In this document: in pieces, positions 35,365-44,081 of the stretch
Layout of the letters: every line of letters starts with the position of its first letter
How positions within the stretch are numbered: position 1 is the first letter of the stretch
NCBI GenBank assembly: GCA_964495075.1
Contig: CAZBUJ010000021.1
Span: 1-64,000 of the forward strand
Length of the DNA stretch: 64,000 nucleotides
Source of the DNA: JAFGJQ01 sp964495075
GTDB lineage: Bacteria > Planctomycetota > Phycisphaerae > UBA1845
Direction of reading: 5' to 3'
The notes under the pieces: generated by a model
Told to the model about the DNA's origin: nothing
Database searches by the model: none
The model's input: the letters and a program-made list of their open reading frames with translations, nothing else
Program-made: the position numbers and the translations under genes

Positions 35365-37680
35365 CTACCCCTTGGTCTCTTCCGAACCTTCTTCTTTGGT
35401 CTGTGAATCGTCTGATTCCGTTTTCTCGACGCGGTGGATCCGGCCGGCCTCGTCGATATAGAGCTTGGTCAGGTGCTCGAACGTGTCGGGCGCGAAGCCC
35501 AACCGCCAGCCTTCGTCGTCCCATTCGATGACGTAGATGCTGTCGTCGATGCCCGCGTACTGATCGTCCTGTTCCTCGTCTTCGTCCTCGTGGTCGTCGC
35601 GATCCCCGAAGAGACCGAACAGGTTCTCGGTCCACGCACTCCACCGCTGCTTCGAGGATTTGTCCACGCGAAGCAGGTGGCGATTGCCCGCGAAGTCGAC
35701 GTAGCCGTCCAGTTCGGCCACTTCCGCCGGCCAGCGACCCTGATCCTTGTGGAACAGCGTGGCGTGGTGATAGAGCACCTTCAACGTGCGGGCCGCGTTG
35801 CGCTCGCGTGCCAGGTCGCTGCCGGAACGGTTCTCCTCCGTGGCGAACGTCAGCATGACGGGGATGGCCACCACCCCCACCGGGACCGGGCCCTGATGCG
35901 TGGCGGTCAGACCCGTGTACCGCATCTTCAGCGTGGCGAAACCGTCGGTGAGGCGCTCACGGATCGCGTCGGCATCGGGCAGCAGGACGTCCCGCGTGAA
36001 CGAACTCAGGCCGACGTTCAGGTACGGCGAAAGGTGCTCGTACACCGCCGCCCAGTTGATCCATGCCTGCCCGTTGGGCTTCTTCGTGGTGGGCAGGAAC
36101 CGGCGATCATGGGCCCGGTTCAGGCCGACCCATCGCCGGACGAGATCTTCCGGGGACGTGGTGGTGATGCCGATCACGAGGAAGTCGCGTTCCTGGCCTC
36201 GCGCGTCGGTCTCCTCGGTCAGGAACAGAACCGTGCGTTCCACCGCGGGCGTCATCATGCCGCGACGCTGACCGGCGCCGTCGTTCCAGAAATAGACGCG
36301 ACCGGCGGCTTTGCCTTCGTGCCAGACCTCCGGCTGCTCGCGCTCCTTAAACCGCTTGTTGGCTTTCTCGATGGCGGCCCGAATGTCGTCGTGAAAACTG
36401 TCAACCGACTTGGCACGCACCTGGACGATCAGGTCCGGGATGGGGAAGAAACCGGTGCCGGGAAGCACGGTGAAGCACGCGGAAGACCGCGTGTGCTCGA
36501 CAATGGGGCCGGGCCCGAACTCCCCGATCATCTCGTACTCCCCCGGCTCCGTCGAGACCATCTGCGGACCGAAGCCGGCCATGCCCTCGAGCGCGCCCGG
36601 CAGGAAGGGCCCGCTCAGGACCACCGCCCCGAACGCATCGTCGGGCACGAAGTACGAATGCTTCACCTTGTCCATGACGTTCTTGGCCAGTAGACCCACG
36701 CCCGGCGGCCAGTGGACGTCGACCTGCTCGACCCAATCGCCGCCCTCGTTGACGCGGCCGGTGTAGGTCACGTCGTTGATCGCTCGGAGCGACGACAGCC
36801 ACGTGGCGCCGCTGTCCTTCTCGGTCTGCCCGAGGTTGAGTCGGCAGGCGATCACGCACCCCCCGTCCGGTGCCGCGCCCTGTTCCGCCTCGCGCTCCGC
36901 GGCCGCTGTGCCGGTGAAGGGCTGCTCCGGGAACTTCACGTCCTGGAACGAGGTCATTACCGACGACACGTCACCGGCCGCCAACAGGTACGCCAGCGTG
37001 TAGTCCGGCAGCGCGATCTCGTAGCCGCCGTCCGGCAACGGTGACATTCGTACGCCTTTGAAGAGATCCCGCGCCGCCTCGGTATCCAGGGCCGCTCGGA
37101 TGCGGGCGTGCAACTCGTCGAGCGGCCAGGCGAATCGAATCGCCCACCGCGGACGCCCTTGTGTGTCCGGGGCGTAGGTGGCGGCGTCGATCCGTGTGTC
37201 CGGCCACGTCTCCAATTGGGAGAACAGCGCGCCCGCCTCTTCCACGTCCATCCCTTCCTCGGCGAGACTGCCGGCCTCGCGAATCAGGTTCGCTATCGTG
37301 CCGAGCAGAAACCCGCCGTTGGACCGCTGCACCTCCGCCCGCAGCTTGTGCACCGACGGAATGTACAACTCGAACCGCGGCTCGATTGCCTTGGGTAGTG
37401 CGCTCTCCGGCTGCGCCAGCGCGGACGGCGGCACGACCGACGCCGGCTGTGTCTCCGGCGCCGCTGCCGGTTCGGTGGTCGGGGGCTGCCCGGGAGCCGG
37501 CTGACTGGTCGGAAATAGCGGCCGCCACTGCCCGGCGGCGACCTGGGGCAGCATCAGCAATCCGATGATGGCGACCGCGGTCCGGCGCCCGGCGCGACGG
37601 GTACGGACGTACGGGCGGCGAGACCGCCCCATCGGCATACTGTCGACGGAATCACGTGAAGGATTACGCGCGAGTCTCAT
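35365..37680 (-). CDS. Secreted protein of unknown function, 771 residues
   Basis: No family was recognised. The start is ATG at 37680, with AAGGGA nine bases upstream. An Arg-rich n-region leads into a hydrophobic stretch (TAVAIIGLLMLPQVAAG), suggesting a signal peptide. Residues about 55-95 form a Pro/Thr/Gln-rich linker (TSQPAPGQPPTTEPAAAPE). The remaining globular part has no membrane segment; its C-terminal 60 residues hold an acidic patch (DRDDHEDEDEEQDDQYAG). It is directly upstream of sppA, so a role at the cell envelope is possible. Confidence 0.72.
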   Translation of the reverse strand: MRLARNPSRDSVDSMPMGRSRRPYVRTRRAGRRTAVAIIGLLMLPQVAAGQWRPLFPTSQPAPGQPPTTEPAAAPETQPASVVPPSALAQPESALPKAIEPRFELYIPSVHKLRAEVQRSNGGFLLGTIANLIREAGSLAEEGMDVEEAGALFSQLETWPDTRIDAATYAPDTQGRPRWAIRFAWPLDELHARIRAALDTEAARDLFKGVRMSPLPDGGYEIALPDYTLAYLLAAGDVSSVMTSFQDVKFPEQPFTGTAAAEREAEQGAAPDGGCVIACRLNLGQTEKDSGATWLSSLRAINDVTYTGRVNEGGDWVEQVDVHWPPGVGLLAKNVMDKVKHSYFVPDDAFGAVVLSGPFLPGALEGMAGFGPQMVSTEPGEYEMIGEFGPGPIVEHTRSSACFTVLPGTGFFPIPDLIVQVRAKSVDSFHDDIRAAIEKANKRFKEREQPEVWHEGKAAGRVYFWNDGAGQRRGMMTPAVERTVLFLTEETDARGQERDFLVIGITTTSPEDLVRRWVGLNRAHDRRFLPTTKKPNGQAWINWAAVYEHLSPYLNVGLSSFTRDVLLPDADAIRERLTDGFATLKMRYTGLTATHQGPVPVGVVAIPVMLTFATEENRSGSDLARERNAARTLKVLYHHATLFHKDQGRWPAEVAELDGYVDFAGNRHLLRVDKSSKQRWSAWTENLFGLFGDRDDHEDEDEEQDDQYAGIDDSIYVIEWDDEGWRLGFAPDTFEHLTKLYIDEAGRIHRVEKTESDDSQTKEEGSEETKG

Positions 37681-38265
37681 ATTCCGGATCCCTTCAGGTG
37701 GCGGTCATCGGTCGTCACGCGACGCTGACCCCCGACCCCATCTGCAGCATACATCGCGTTCGTGGGCCGCGCCCATGCGAACCGGGGGCGAGATTTGGAA
37801 CGGCATCCCGGACACCCGGGACGCCATCATGGGGCTGCCATCGCTTCTGGCTGGAAGACCGCGCGGACCGCCCCCTCGTACGGACGGACGTACTGGTAAC
37901 AACGGCCTCCGTCGCGGTCGCCCTTGAACCGTTTTCGCACGTCCTTCCTTGAACCCCGCTGTGAGTATCTTATTGGATTCGCGGGGCGTATTTTGTCTAT
38001 TATTGTCGAAACCGGTCGTTGCGCGTTCAACTGGCGGAAGTCGCAACGCGGCGGTGTCGTTGCGTTGCCAGTATCAACGCGACCGGCGCGTGGAGGGCGG
38101 TCGGTTTTCCCGCCGTGACCCAGGCCGTATACTTAAAGTGCGGCCGGCCGCCTGCGCCGGCAGGGGAAAGCCCGGTCGGGACGAAAGCGGTGGGAGAGGT
38201 AAAGACCGGTGAGGTTCCGCCGTGCGGCGGCGCGGCGGAGTCCTTGACCAGGGAGAATCGCACTC
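37681..38265. other. Divergent intergenic region
   Basis: The 585 bases between divergent genes contain the ribosome site of the 771-residue protein gene on the left, a relatively AT-rich stretch near 37965-38005 and a TATACT hexamer at 38128-38133 that could be a -10 box for the UVR gene at 38266, though the -35 (TTTTCC near 38105) is poor. No gene is seen. Confidence 0.35.
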
Positions 38266-39024
38266 GTGTCGGACGACATCACTCCAATCCTCGGTCGGTG
38301 GCCGTGGGACCCCCGGCGCACGGTGCGCCGCATCACCGGCGACGACGGTCGCGAGCGCGTTCAGATCCGCGTCCACATGAACGGCTACCACGGAATCCTC
38401 CAGTTCAATTGTGATGATCGGCCGGACGGCGCGCGACCGTACGACCATGCCTTCGCCCTGGACTACTACGACCGCCGGTGTCAGGAGGACGATCAGTTCC
38501 GCCTCAACGAAGCGCAGGCCAAGGAGCTGTTCGATGAGGGCATGATGGTCTACCAGCGTTACGTGATGCTGTTCCAGATGGGCGATTACACGCGCGTGGT
38601 GCGCGACACCGAACGGAACATGCGGTTGTTCCGCTTCGTCAATCGATGGGCGGAGATGGAATCGGACCGCGAGCACCTGGAACGATGGTGGCCCTACGTC
38701 TTGCGGATGCACGCCGTGGCCCAGGCGATGATGGCCTTGGCCGATGAGAAGACCCGGCAGGCCGCGGAGTTCATCGCGCAGGCCCGGGCCGCCATCGAGG
38801 CCCTGGAGGAACTCGACGACGAGACCTTCCACCAGGAGCGCGCGCGGTCCCTCTCCGTGCTCGATGAAATGAAAAAGCAGATCGACGATCGGCGTCCGCT
38901 TAGCGAGATCGAGGTGCTGGAGCGTATGCGGGATCGGGCCGTCCGCGACGAGAACTACGAGCTGGCGGCCCGATTGCGCGATCAGATCGCGGAACTGAAG
39001 GACGACAGCGATAACCCGGCCTGA
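38266..39024 (+). CDS. Protein with C-terminal UVR (UvrB/UvrC) motif
   Basis: The 252-residue protein starts with GTG. Residues about 20-70 form a conserved-looking domain (VQIRVHMNGYHGILQFNCDD, PYDHAFALDYYD) of unknown fold; the middle is helical (MMVYQRYVMLFQMGDYTRV). The last 45 residues are a UVR motif (EIEVLERMRDRAVRDENYELAARLRDQIAEL), a coiled-coil protein-interaction helix pair found in UvrB, UvrC, ClpC and McsA. No nuclease domain is present, so a partner role with Clp or repair proteins is a guess. The gene is followed after 212 bases by the lipoprotein gene at 39237. Confidence 0.8.
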   Translation: MSDDITPILGRWPWDPRRTVRRITGDDGRERVQIRVHMNGYHGILQFNCDDRPDGARPYDHAFALDYYDRRCQEDDQFRLNEAQAKELFDEGMMVYQRYVMLFQMGDYTRVVRDTERNMRLFRFVNRWAEMESDREHLERWWPYVLRMHAVAQAMMALADEKTRQAAEFIAQARAAIEALEELDDETFHQERARSLSVLDEMKKQIDDRRPLSEIEVLERMRDRAVRDENYELAARLRDQIAELKDDSDNPA

Positions 39025-39126
39025 GCGGGCGGCCCGTCGGCAGCAGTGGCAGGACCGTGCGGGACGCGGCCCGGCGGGTGGGAACGCGATGGCGTGGCGC
39101 AAGTCGAACGAACGCAGCGGGTCTCG

Positions 39127-39155
39127 TTGACGGTCTCGGCGCTGCCGGATACCTT
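39127..39155 (+). promoter_or_regulatory. Likely promoter of the Glu-rich lipoprotein gene
   Basis: TTGACG at 39127-39132 and TACCTT at 39150-39155 are 17 bases apart, about 80 bases before the start codon at 39237. Confidence 0.45.
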
Positions 39156-39236
39156 ACGACACTCGAAGAACGCCCGATTTGTCTGGTGGCGCCGAAATAC
39201 TCTGTTGAGGCCGAATTCGCTGTTGAGGATGGACCG

Positions 39237-40181
39237 ATGGTGCGTGTCGGAAAACAACTGAGCGCGGTGATCTTGATCGTGACGGGGGGATGGATCGGGG
39301 CATCCGCCGGCGGCTGCACGGAACAACCCGTCAGCGAACCCTACCCGGAGGCCCTCGGCGATGGCCAACTGCTCCTGCCGACCGGGTCCCTCGAGTACAG
39401 CGCGGACATCCTGCCGGGCCGCGCCGAGATCAAGGATTACGAGCCACCCGCCGAGGAAGCGGTGGACGAGGAGCCGGACGACGACGCGGCGGCTTACGAG
39501 GCCGAGGCGGCCGACGACGCGGAAAAGGCGGAAGAAGCCGGGGACGCCGGCGAGCCGCCGGCCGCGCGCTTCGCAAACGCCGGACCGGCTTCGGAAGACG
39601 TTGCAACGGCGATCCGCCAGGCATGGAACGACTTCAAAGCGGCCGAGAAGGAACTGCGTCAAGACGACATGCCGGACTATCTCGTGGAGGAGGATCGCGA
39701 GCTGGCCGAGGCCGTCTTCCCAGCCGAGGCCGACTTCATGGAGGCGCTGCAGAGCCTGCGCGACGATTACGCCGACGTCATTCCCAACACGGCGCAAGTG
39801 GCCAAGCTCACACTGGCGGCCATCGAGCAGCAGGCGCAGGAAACGCTCGGCGAGATCCGGATGATGGGCCCGGATCGGGCGATCGGCGAGCTGAAGCCCG
39901 CCCAGCCCATGATGCCGACGATGTACCCCACGTTCGAACGCAGTGGCGACACATGGCTGATTCGTACGCCGATCCGTTTCACGATGGCGGAGGCGAAGCA
40001 GATGGCCAGTCTTCTCGGCGGCGTTGCCGACGCGCTGAACGGAATCATGGAAGACGTCGATGCCGACGAATTGGACGACCAGGCGGCCACGGTCAAGATG
40101 TCGCAGATGCTGCAGCAAATGGCCACAAGCCTGCAACCGATCGTCACGCAGGCGATCCAACGTTCGATTCAGTCGAGCTGA
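39237..40181 (+). CDS. Lipoprotein of unknown function with acidic linker
   Basis: The 314-residue protein starts MVRVGKQLSAVILIVTGGWI and has a lipobox-like AGGC near residue 27, so it is probably lipid-anchored. GAGGA lies seven bases before the ATG. Residues about 60-115 are an Ala/Glu/Asp-rich low-complexity linker. The C-terminal 200 residues are mostly helical (AIRQAWNDFKAAEKELRQDD; TLAAIEQQAQETLGEI) and end in QAIQRSIQSS. I do not recognise a family. Confidence 0.72.
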   Translation: MVRVGKQLSAVILIVTGGWIGASAGGCTEQPVSEPYPEALGDGQLLLPTGSLEYSADILPGRAEIKDYEPPAEEAVDEEPDDDAAAYEAEAADDAEKAEEAGDAGEPPAARFANAGPASEDVATAIRQAWNDFKAAEKELRQDDMPDYLVEEDRELAEAVFPAEADFMEALQSLRDDYADVIPNTAQVAKLTLAAIEQQAQETLGEIRMMGPDRAIGELKPAQPMMPTMYPTFERSGDTWLIRTPIRFTMAEAKQMASLLGGVADALNGIMEDVDADELDDQAATVKMSQMLQQMATSLQPIVTQAIQRSIQSS

Positions 40182-40283
40182 TCGCGGGTAGGTCGCGGCT
40201 CGCCGGTGTGGACCGTTTACGCGAACGGTCGGGCGGAACGACGGGATACAGACGTCGCGGGGACGGCACTTCGGTGAGGAAGC

Positions 40284-40910
40284 ATGGAACGCGATCCGCT
40301 GCCGGCACACAGTCTGGCAGAAGCCTACTTGTACCTGATGGCTGCGTCGTGTCCGGCGTGCGGCCGGGGGCCGATGGCGGCGGGCCGGGCGAGGCCGGAC
40401 ACGGACACGGAACCCCTTCAGTTGACCATATCCGCGAGCTGCAAGGCCTGTGAGCACGCGAGCGATTACGTGTTCTCCTTGCCCGGTGACCTGCTCGCCC
40501 TGGAGGCGCTGCAGGAATCGCGCCTGGCGGCGCGGGTGAATCCGAGTCCCGAGCCGTCGGCCATCGTGGACGTGGCCCAGTGGATCATGCTGTTCCGCAT
40601 GATCTCCGAGGCGGCCGCCCGGTCGAGCGACAAGGTCGAGGCCCGGCAGCTCGGGTACGAGGCGGCTCAGTGCCTCGATGAGGCACTCAAATTCTATGAC
40701 GCCGCCGACGACAACGATCTGCCGCCGAATAGCGCGTTCTTCCACGAATCGTCGCGCCACCGTCGGCGTGAGCATCCGCAGGAGTTCTCGCGGGTCCGGC
40801 TGATCGAACTCCGGGCGAAACTGCCCACCCTCGACGTCATGGAGGCGGAACGGTTCGTCAGTTCCGGGCACAAAAAGAAGAGCAGGAAGAAGTGGTGGCC
40901 CCCGTGGTGA
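40284..40910 (+). CDS. Zinc-ribbon-like protein with two CxxC pairs
   Basis: The 208-residue protein carries CPAC and CKAC about 34 residues apart in its N-terminal third, as in a zinc ribbon. A helical middle (IVDVAQWIMLFRMISEAAARS, QLGYEAAQCLDEALKFYDAA) follows and a basic tail (KKKSRKKWWPPW) ends it. No signal peptide. Family not recognised. The end overlaps the start of the next gene by 19 bases, suggesting translational coupling. Confidence 0.7.
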   Translation: MERDPLPAHSLAEAYLYLMAASCPACGRGPMAAGRARPDTDTEPLQLTISASCKACEHASDYVFSLPGDLLALEALQESRLAARVNPSPEPSAIVDVAQWIMLFRMISEAAARSSDKVEARQLGYEAAQCLDEALKFYDAADDNDLPPNSAFFHESSRHRRREHPQEFSRVRLIELRAKLPTLDVMEAERFVSSGHKKKSRKKWWPPW

Positions 40911-42643
40911 TCGCGCTGGCTTCAGGGTCGTCCACCGCGGTCCTCGGTATGCTCGTGGCGGCGTCGGCGTGCCTGCCGGTGACGGCCGGGCCGGCCGACG
41001 ACCTCTCGCCGGCGATGCTGCGGCGGGAACTGTCCGCCGTACGCGATGCGATGGGACTCCTGGTCGACGCGGACGATCCGATCGATACGCTCTATTTCGG
41101 CTGGTTCGACCGACCGTACCGGCGGGCCACGCTGGCCTGCGCCGTCAAGACCGCCAACGCCCTCGACCGGGAACTGAACCTGCGTCAGGCGGGCAACGGG
41201 GCTTTGTCCGACGAAGAGGTTCGCGCGATTCTCGCCTGGGTGCGCAGCGCGATCGAGCGGGCCCGGCAGCCCGCGCGGCGAGTGGGGTTCTATCCCCATC
41301 GGCGGGCCCGGTCGCGTCCGGGGGCCGGCCGGGCGGGGTGCCGCTTCGGATTCGTTGACCGGTCGACTGTGTCCCGACTGGACGACTGGTATGGCGACTT
41401 TGATCTGCTTGCCAGTTGTGGATTCCGGGCCTACGCGCGATCGGATCGTCCGTACCTCAACGCAGCGGGCTGGGCGTCGCTGCTCCGACACGCGGACGCG
41501 CTGGGGGTGACGGTCGTCACCTTCGGCGGTACGCGCGGTGAATCCGCCGGGCCGACCACTGCACCGCCGCCGCCGGAGATCCGCGCCCTCACGCTTCACG
41601 AGTTGTTCGACTTCGATCCCGCCGCCATGAACGCTGAACAGACGGTGGCCGCCGTGCTCGATCCGACCCGTGCCGAGTCGTGGGCCGAATCGCTGGCGCG
41701 GCGGGGTCTGTACCGCGGTGTGTTGCCGCGGCATGACGTGACGGTGTGTGGGTGGGCCGTGCCGGGCGTGGGCCGTGCCGACGCGGCGTCGGGGCCGGCG
41801 GTGCAGGCCGCGATGTGGGCCCATGCTTGTGACGGACAGAGCCTCGGACTCCTCGAAGGGTGGCGGGACTTGCGGGACGGTTCGCTCAGTCCGTATGCGA
41901 GCCTGGTCGTGTCGCCGGGGTTCGTCGAGACTGTCGCCCATGTCGACCTGGACCTGCTGTTCCATCGTGACGCGTTGCGCGGCTTCGCGACGCGGCCGGA
42001 TGTCGTGTTAGTGGTGGACGATGCGGCGCTGGATCCGTCGGACCCGAACCGGTGGTCGGTTTCGTTCGCACGTCTGTTGGAGGCGTTGAACCCGGCGCTG
42101 GTTCCGGTGGACGTGCTGCCGTCGAGCGAGCCGGGGTGGCGGGAGCGGATTCAGTCGTACGCGCTCGCCGTCGATCTGACCGGGGCGCTGAACTTCGGGG
42201 CCGGCAATGCCGCGGCTGGTCGTACGGCCGCCGGCGGTGCGGGGCTGGGCGGCGTTGTTGGCGGGCCGACGGCGTGGAAGTTGTATCAGCGCGGGACAGC
42301 CATTGATGACCCGCCGCAGCCGGGCGAGTCGATGGTGGCCTGGTTCGACCGGTTGCGGTTGCGGGCGGCGTCGGGACGTCGCGGCCGGATCGTCGACGCG
42401 CAGGGCGGCTACCCCGCAGACGTGTTTGCGCGATGGGGGTGGCACGACAACGCGGTGTCGCGTCTTGCGTTGGTCAATCTCTCGGACCGGCCGATTCGAG
42501 TCTGGCCGTTCGACGGGCCGCAGCGGCTGACCGGCCCGGTCATCGACGTCGTCGCCGCGACCCGCCTCACCGACATCGCGAACGGCATCCCCCTCGCCCC
42601 CTGGCAGGTCCGCCTGCTGCGCTTCGGCCAAGCGAACAAGTAG
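40892..42643 (+). CDS. Secreted protein of unknown function, possibly glycosidase-like
   Basis: The 583-residue protein starts with GTG (GTGGTGGCCCCC) and an N-terminal hydrophobic stretch (TAVLGMLVAASACLPVTAG) suggesting export. Segments such as LASCGFRAYARSDRPYLNAAGW and ALGVTVVTFGGTRGE have the feel of a TIM-barrel glycosidase. The C-terminal part (RLALVNLSDRPIRVWPF ... PLAPWQVRLLRFGQ) looks like the beta-sandwich that closes many glycosidases. No catalytic motif was identified, so the function is open. It overlaps the upstream CxxC-protein gene by 19 bases. Confidence 0.68.
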   Translation: MVAPVVIALASGSSTAVLGMLVAASACLPVTAGPADDLSPAMLRRELSAVRDAMGLLVDADDPIDTLYFGWFDRPYRRATLACAVKTANALDRELNLRQAGNGALSDEEVRAILAWVRSAIERARQPARRVGFYPHRRARSRPGAGRAGCRFGFVDRSTVSRLDDWYGDFDLLASCGFRAYARSDRPYLNAAGWASLLRHADALGVTVVTFGGTRGESAGPTTAPPPPEIRALTLHELFDFDPAAMNAEQTVAAVLDPTRAESWAESLARRGLYRGVLPRHDVTVCGWAVPGVGRADAASGPAVQAAMWAHACDGQSLGLLEGWRDLRDGSLSPYASLVVSPGFVETVAHVDLDLLFHRDALRGFATRPDVVLVVDDAALDPSDPNRWSVSFARLLEALNPALVPVDVLPSSEPGWRERIQSYALAVDLTGALNFGAGNAAAGRTAAGGAGLGGVVGGPTAWKLYQRGTAIDDPPQPGESMVAWFDRLRLRAASGRRGRIVDAQGGYPADVFARWGWHDNAVSRLALVNLSDRPIRVWPFDGPQRLTGPVIDVVAATRLTDIANGIPLAPWQVRLLRFGQANK

Positions 42644-43061
42644 AACCCCGCTTCCGCCCGATTCCGCGATTTCCGCACCCAGTTCAACAAGTAGAATCCC
42701 GTACGCGGCAACGCGGTCGGAACCGAATACCCGCCACTTTGCAACGCGAGCGAGTTGGGGAGACCTTGACGCGTGCCAGGCACAGGTTGTGGTAGCACGG
42801 TACCATGCAGCCGGAGCGGACTGCGGGAACTGCAACGCGTGTCTGGCACCAGTGGTACAACTCGCGAGTGGAGGCAGCCACGCTCAGGGCGAACGCCCCA
42901 ACCCGAGCCAAGCCCCGATCGTGGTGGCCCCGATCGTGGCGGCCCGGTACAATGCGGCCCAAGGGGGTTGTGGAAACCTTAATGCGTGCCAGGCACAGGT
43001 TGTGAACTCCGCAGCACAAGGTACGGGCATTTGACCGCTGCGGTTTGTGGAGTCCCTCGCG
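42644..43061. repeat. Intergenic repeat region with GTGCCAGGCAC palindromes
   Basis: The gap of 418 bases holds two copies of a roughly 38-base direct repeat, ending in CGTGCCAGGCACAGGTTGTG (42772-42791) and in TGCGTGCCAGGCACAGGTTG (about 42984-43003), both preceded by a similar GGTTGTGGAAACCTT- or GGGGAGACCTTG-like stretch. The core GTGCCAGGCAC is palindromic (42773-42783 and 42986-42996). A degenerate inverted copy, GTGTCTGGCACC, lies at 42839-42850. The same core recurs near 60.2 kb and 61.4 kb. No gene is seen. Confidence 0.8.
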
Positions 43062-43973
43062 ATGGTGGATCGACGGGGAGTAATCTTACCAGTATTGGCC
43101 CCCATCCTCGGGCTGGTCGGCGGCTGCCATCCGACCTACCTGCTCACCGTCGAGGATCACGTCTGCCACGCCGGCGAGGAGGTCAACCTCGTCGGCAAAC
43201 TCGAGTACAGAGGCTTCAAAATCCTCAACAAGGGGGCGGAGGACTACGACCTCTGGTTTTACGTCGACGGCCGACGGCTGGAAGCCGAGGACACCAACGA
43301 TGAAGGCTACGCGAAGATCGAGGTCGACTTCGACGAGCCTGGTATGCACCAACTCGTCGTCGCCCTCGAAGAAGAGGGCCAGCGGTACGTCGAGGCAACG
43401 GCCACCGTTTTCGTCTGGCGCGAGTCCGACCCCATCCTCGTCGTCGACATCGACCACACCGTCGCCCAAACGCAGACCCGCTACCTGATCTCCTTCTCCG
43501 GACCCGACAACTCGCCCGTCATGCCCGGGGCCGCCGAAGTGCTGCACACCCTGTCACGATCGTTCCGGATCGTCTACCTGACCGGTCGGCCACGCGAAAT
43601 GATCCCCAAAACCCACGACTGGCTCGCCCACAATGGGTTCCCCGCGGGACCGTTACTGACCTGGGACGTCGACGTCGACCCGTGGTCGCGGGCTGAATAC
43701 AAGGAGAACCGGATCGACGACCTCCAGGACGAGTTCGAGCACATCACGATCGGCATCGGGGACCGCGAAACCGACCACGAGGCCTACCGGGAGCGGGAAC
43801 TGTTCAGCATTATGCTCATGCCCCATCGGCCGCCCCGAACGCTCCAATCGGGGGTCGCGGTGCCGGATTGGGCGGCCATCCGCGAGCTGTTCGCCCGCAA
43901 TCCCAGCCTGTTCAACCCGAATCTGCCCCACGACGCCGATATGGCGCTGCCACTTTGGGTGGAAACAAAGTGA
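43062..43973 (+). CDS. Lipoprotein with HAD-type phosphatase domain (LNS2/lipin-like)
   Basis: The 303-residue protein has a hydrophobic start and lipobox (VLAPILGLVGGC), so it is probably lipid-anchored. Residues about 30-125 form an Ig-like beta domain (HAGEEVNLVGKLEYRGFKIL). The rest is a HAD domain: motif I VVDIDHTVAQT (the DxDxT signature), motif II in YLTGRPREM and a later IGIGDRETDHEAY with acidic metal ligands. DxDxT with TGRP is typical of the lipin/LNS2 branch of phosphatidate phosphatases; the true substrate here is unknown. GGAG lies nine bases before the ATG; a GTG at 43047 is possible. Confidence 0.8.
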   Translation: MVDRRGVILPVLAPILGLVGGCHPTYLLTVEDHVCHAGEEVNLVGKLEYRGFKILNKGAEDYDLWFYVDGRRLEAEDTNDEGYAKIEVDFDEPGMHQLVVALEEEGQRYVEATATVFVWRESDPILVVDIDHTVAQTQTRYLISFSGPDNSPVMPGAAEVLHTLSRSFRIVYLTGRPREMIPKTHDWLAHNGFPAGPLLTWDVDVDPWSRAEYKENRIDDLQDEFEHITIGIGDRETDHEAYRERELFSIMLMPHRPPRTLQSGVAVPDWAAIRELFARNPSLFNPNLPHDADMALPLWVETK

Positions 43974-43989
43974 CGTCGCCGGTCAACCG

Positions 43990-44017
43990 TTGCCGGACGG
44001 TTGGGCTCGCCTACCAT
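43990..44017 (+). promoter_or_regulatory. Possible promoter of the lipoprotein gene at 44082
   Basis: TTGCCG at 43990-43995 and TACCAT at 44012-44017 are 16 bases apart, about 65 bases before the ATG. Both boxes are imperfect. Confidence 0.3.
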
Positions 44018-44081
44018 TCGGCAGACGTATTGGCCCAACCCGTATTCTCGAAACAGCGCGGCACATTCGAAAGGGAGTACC

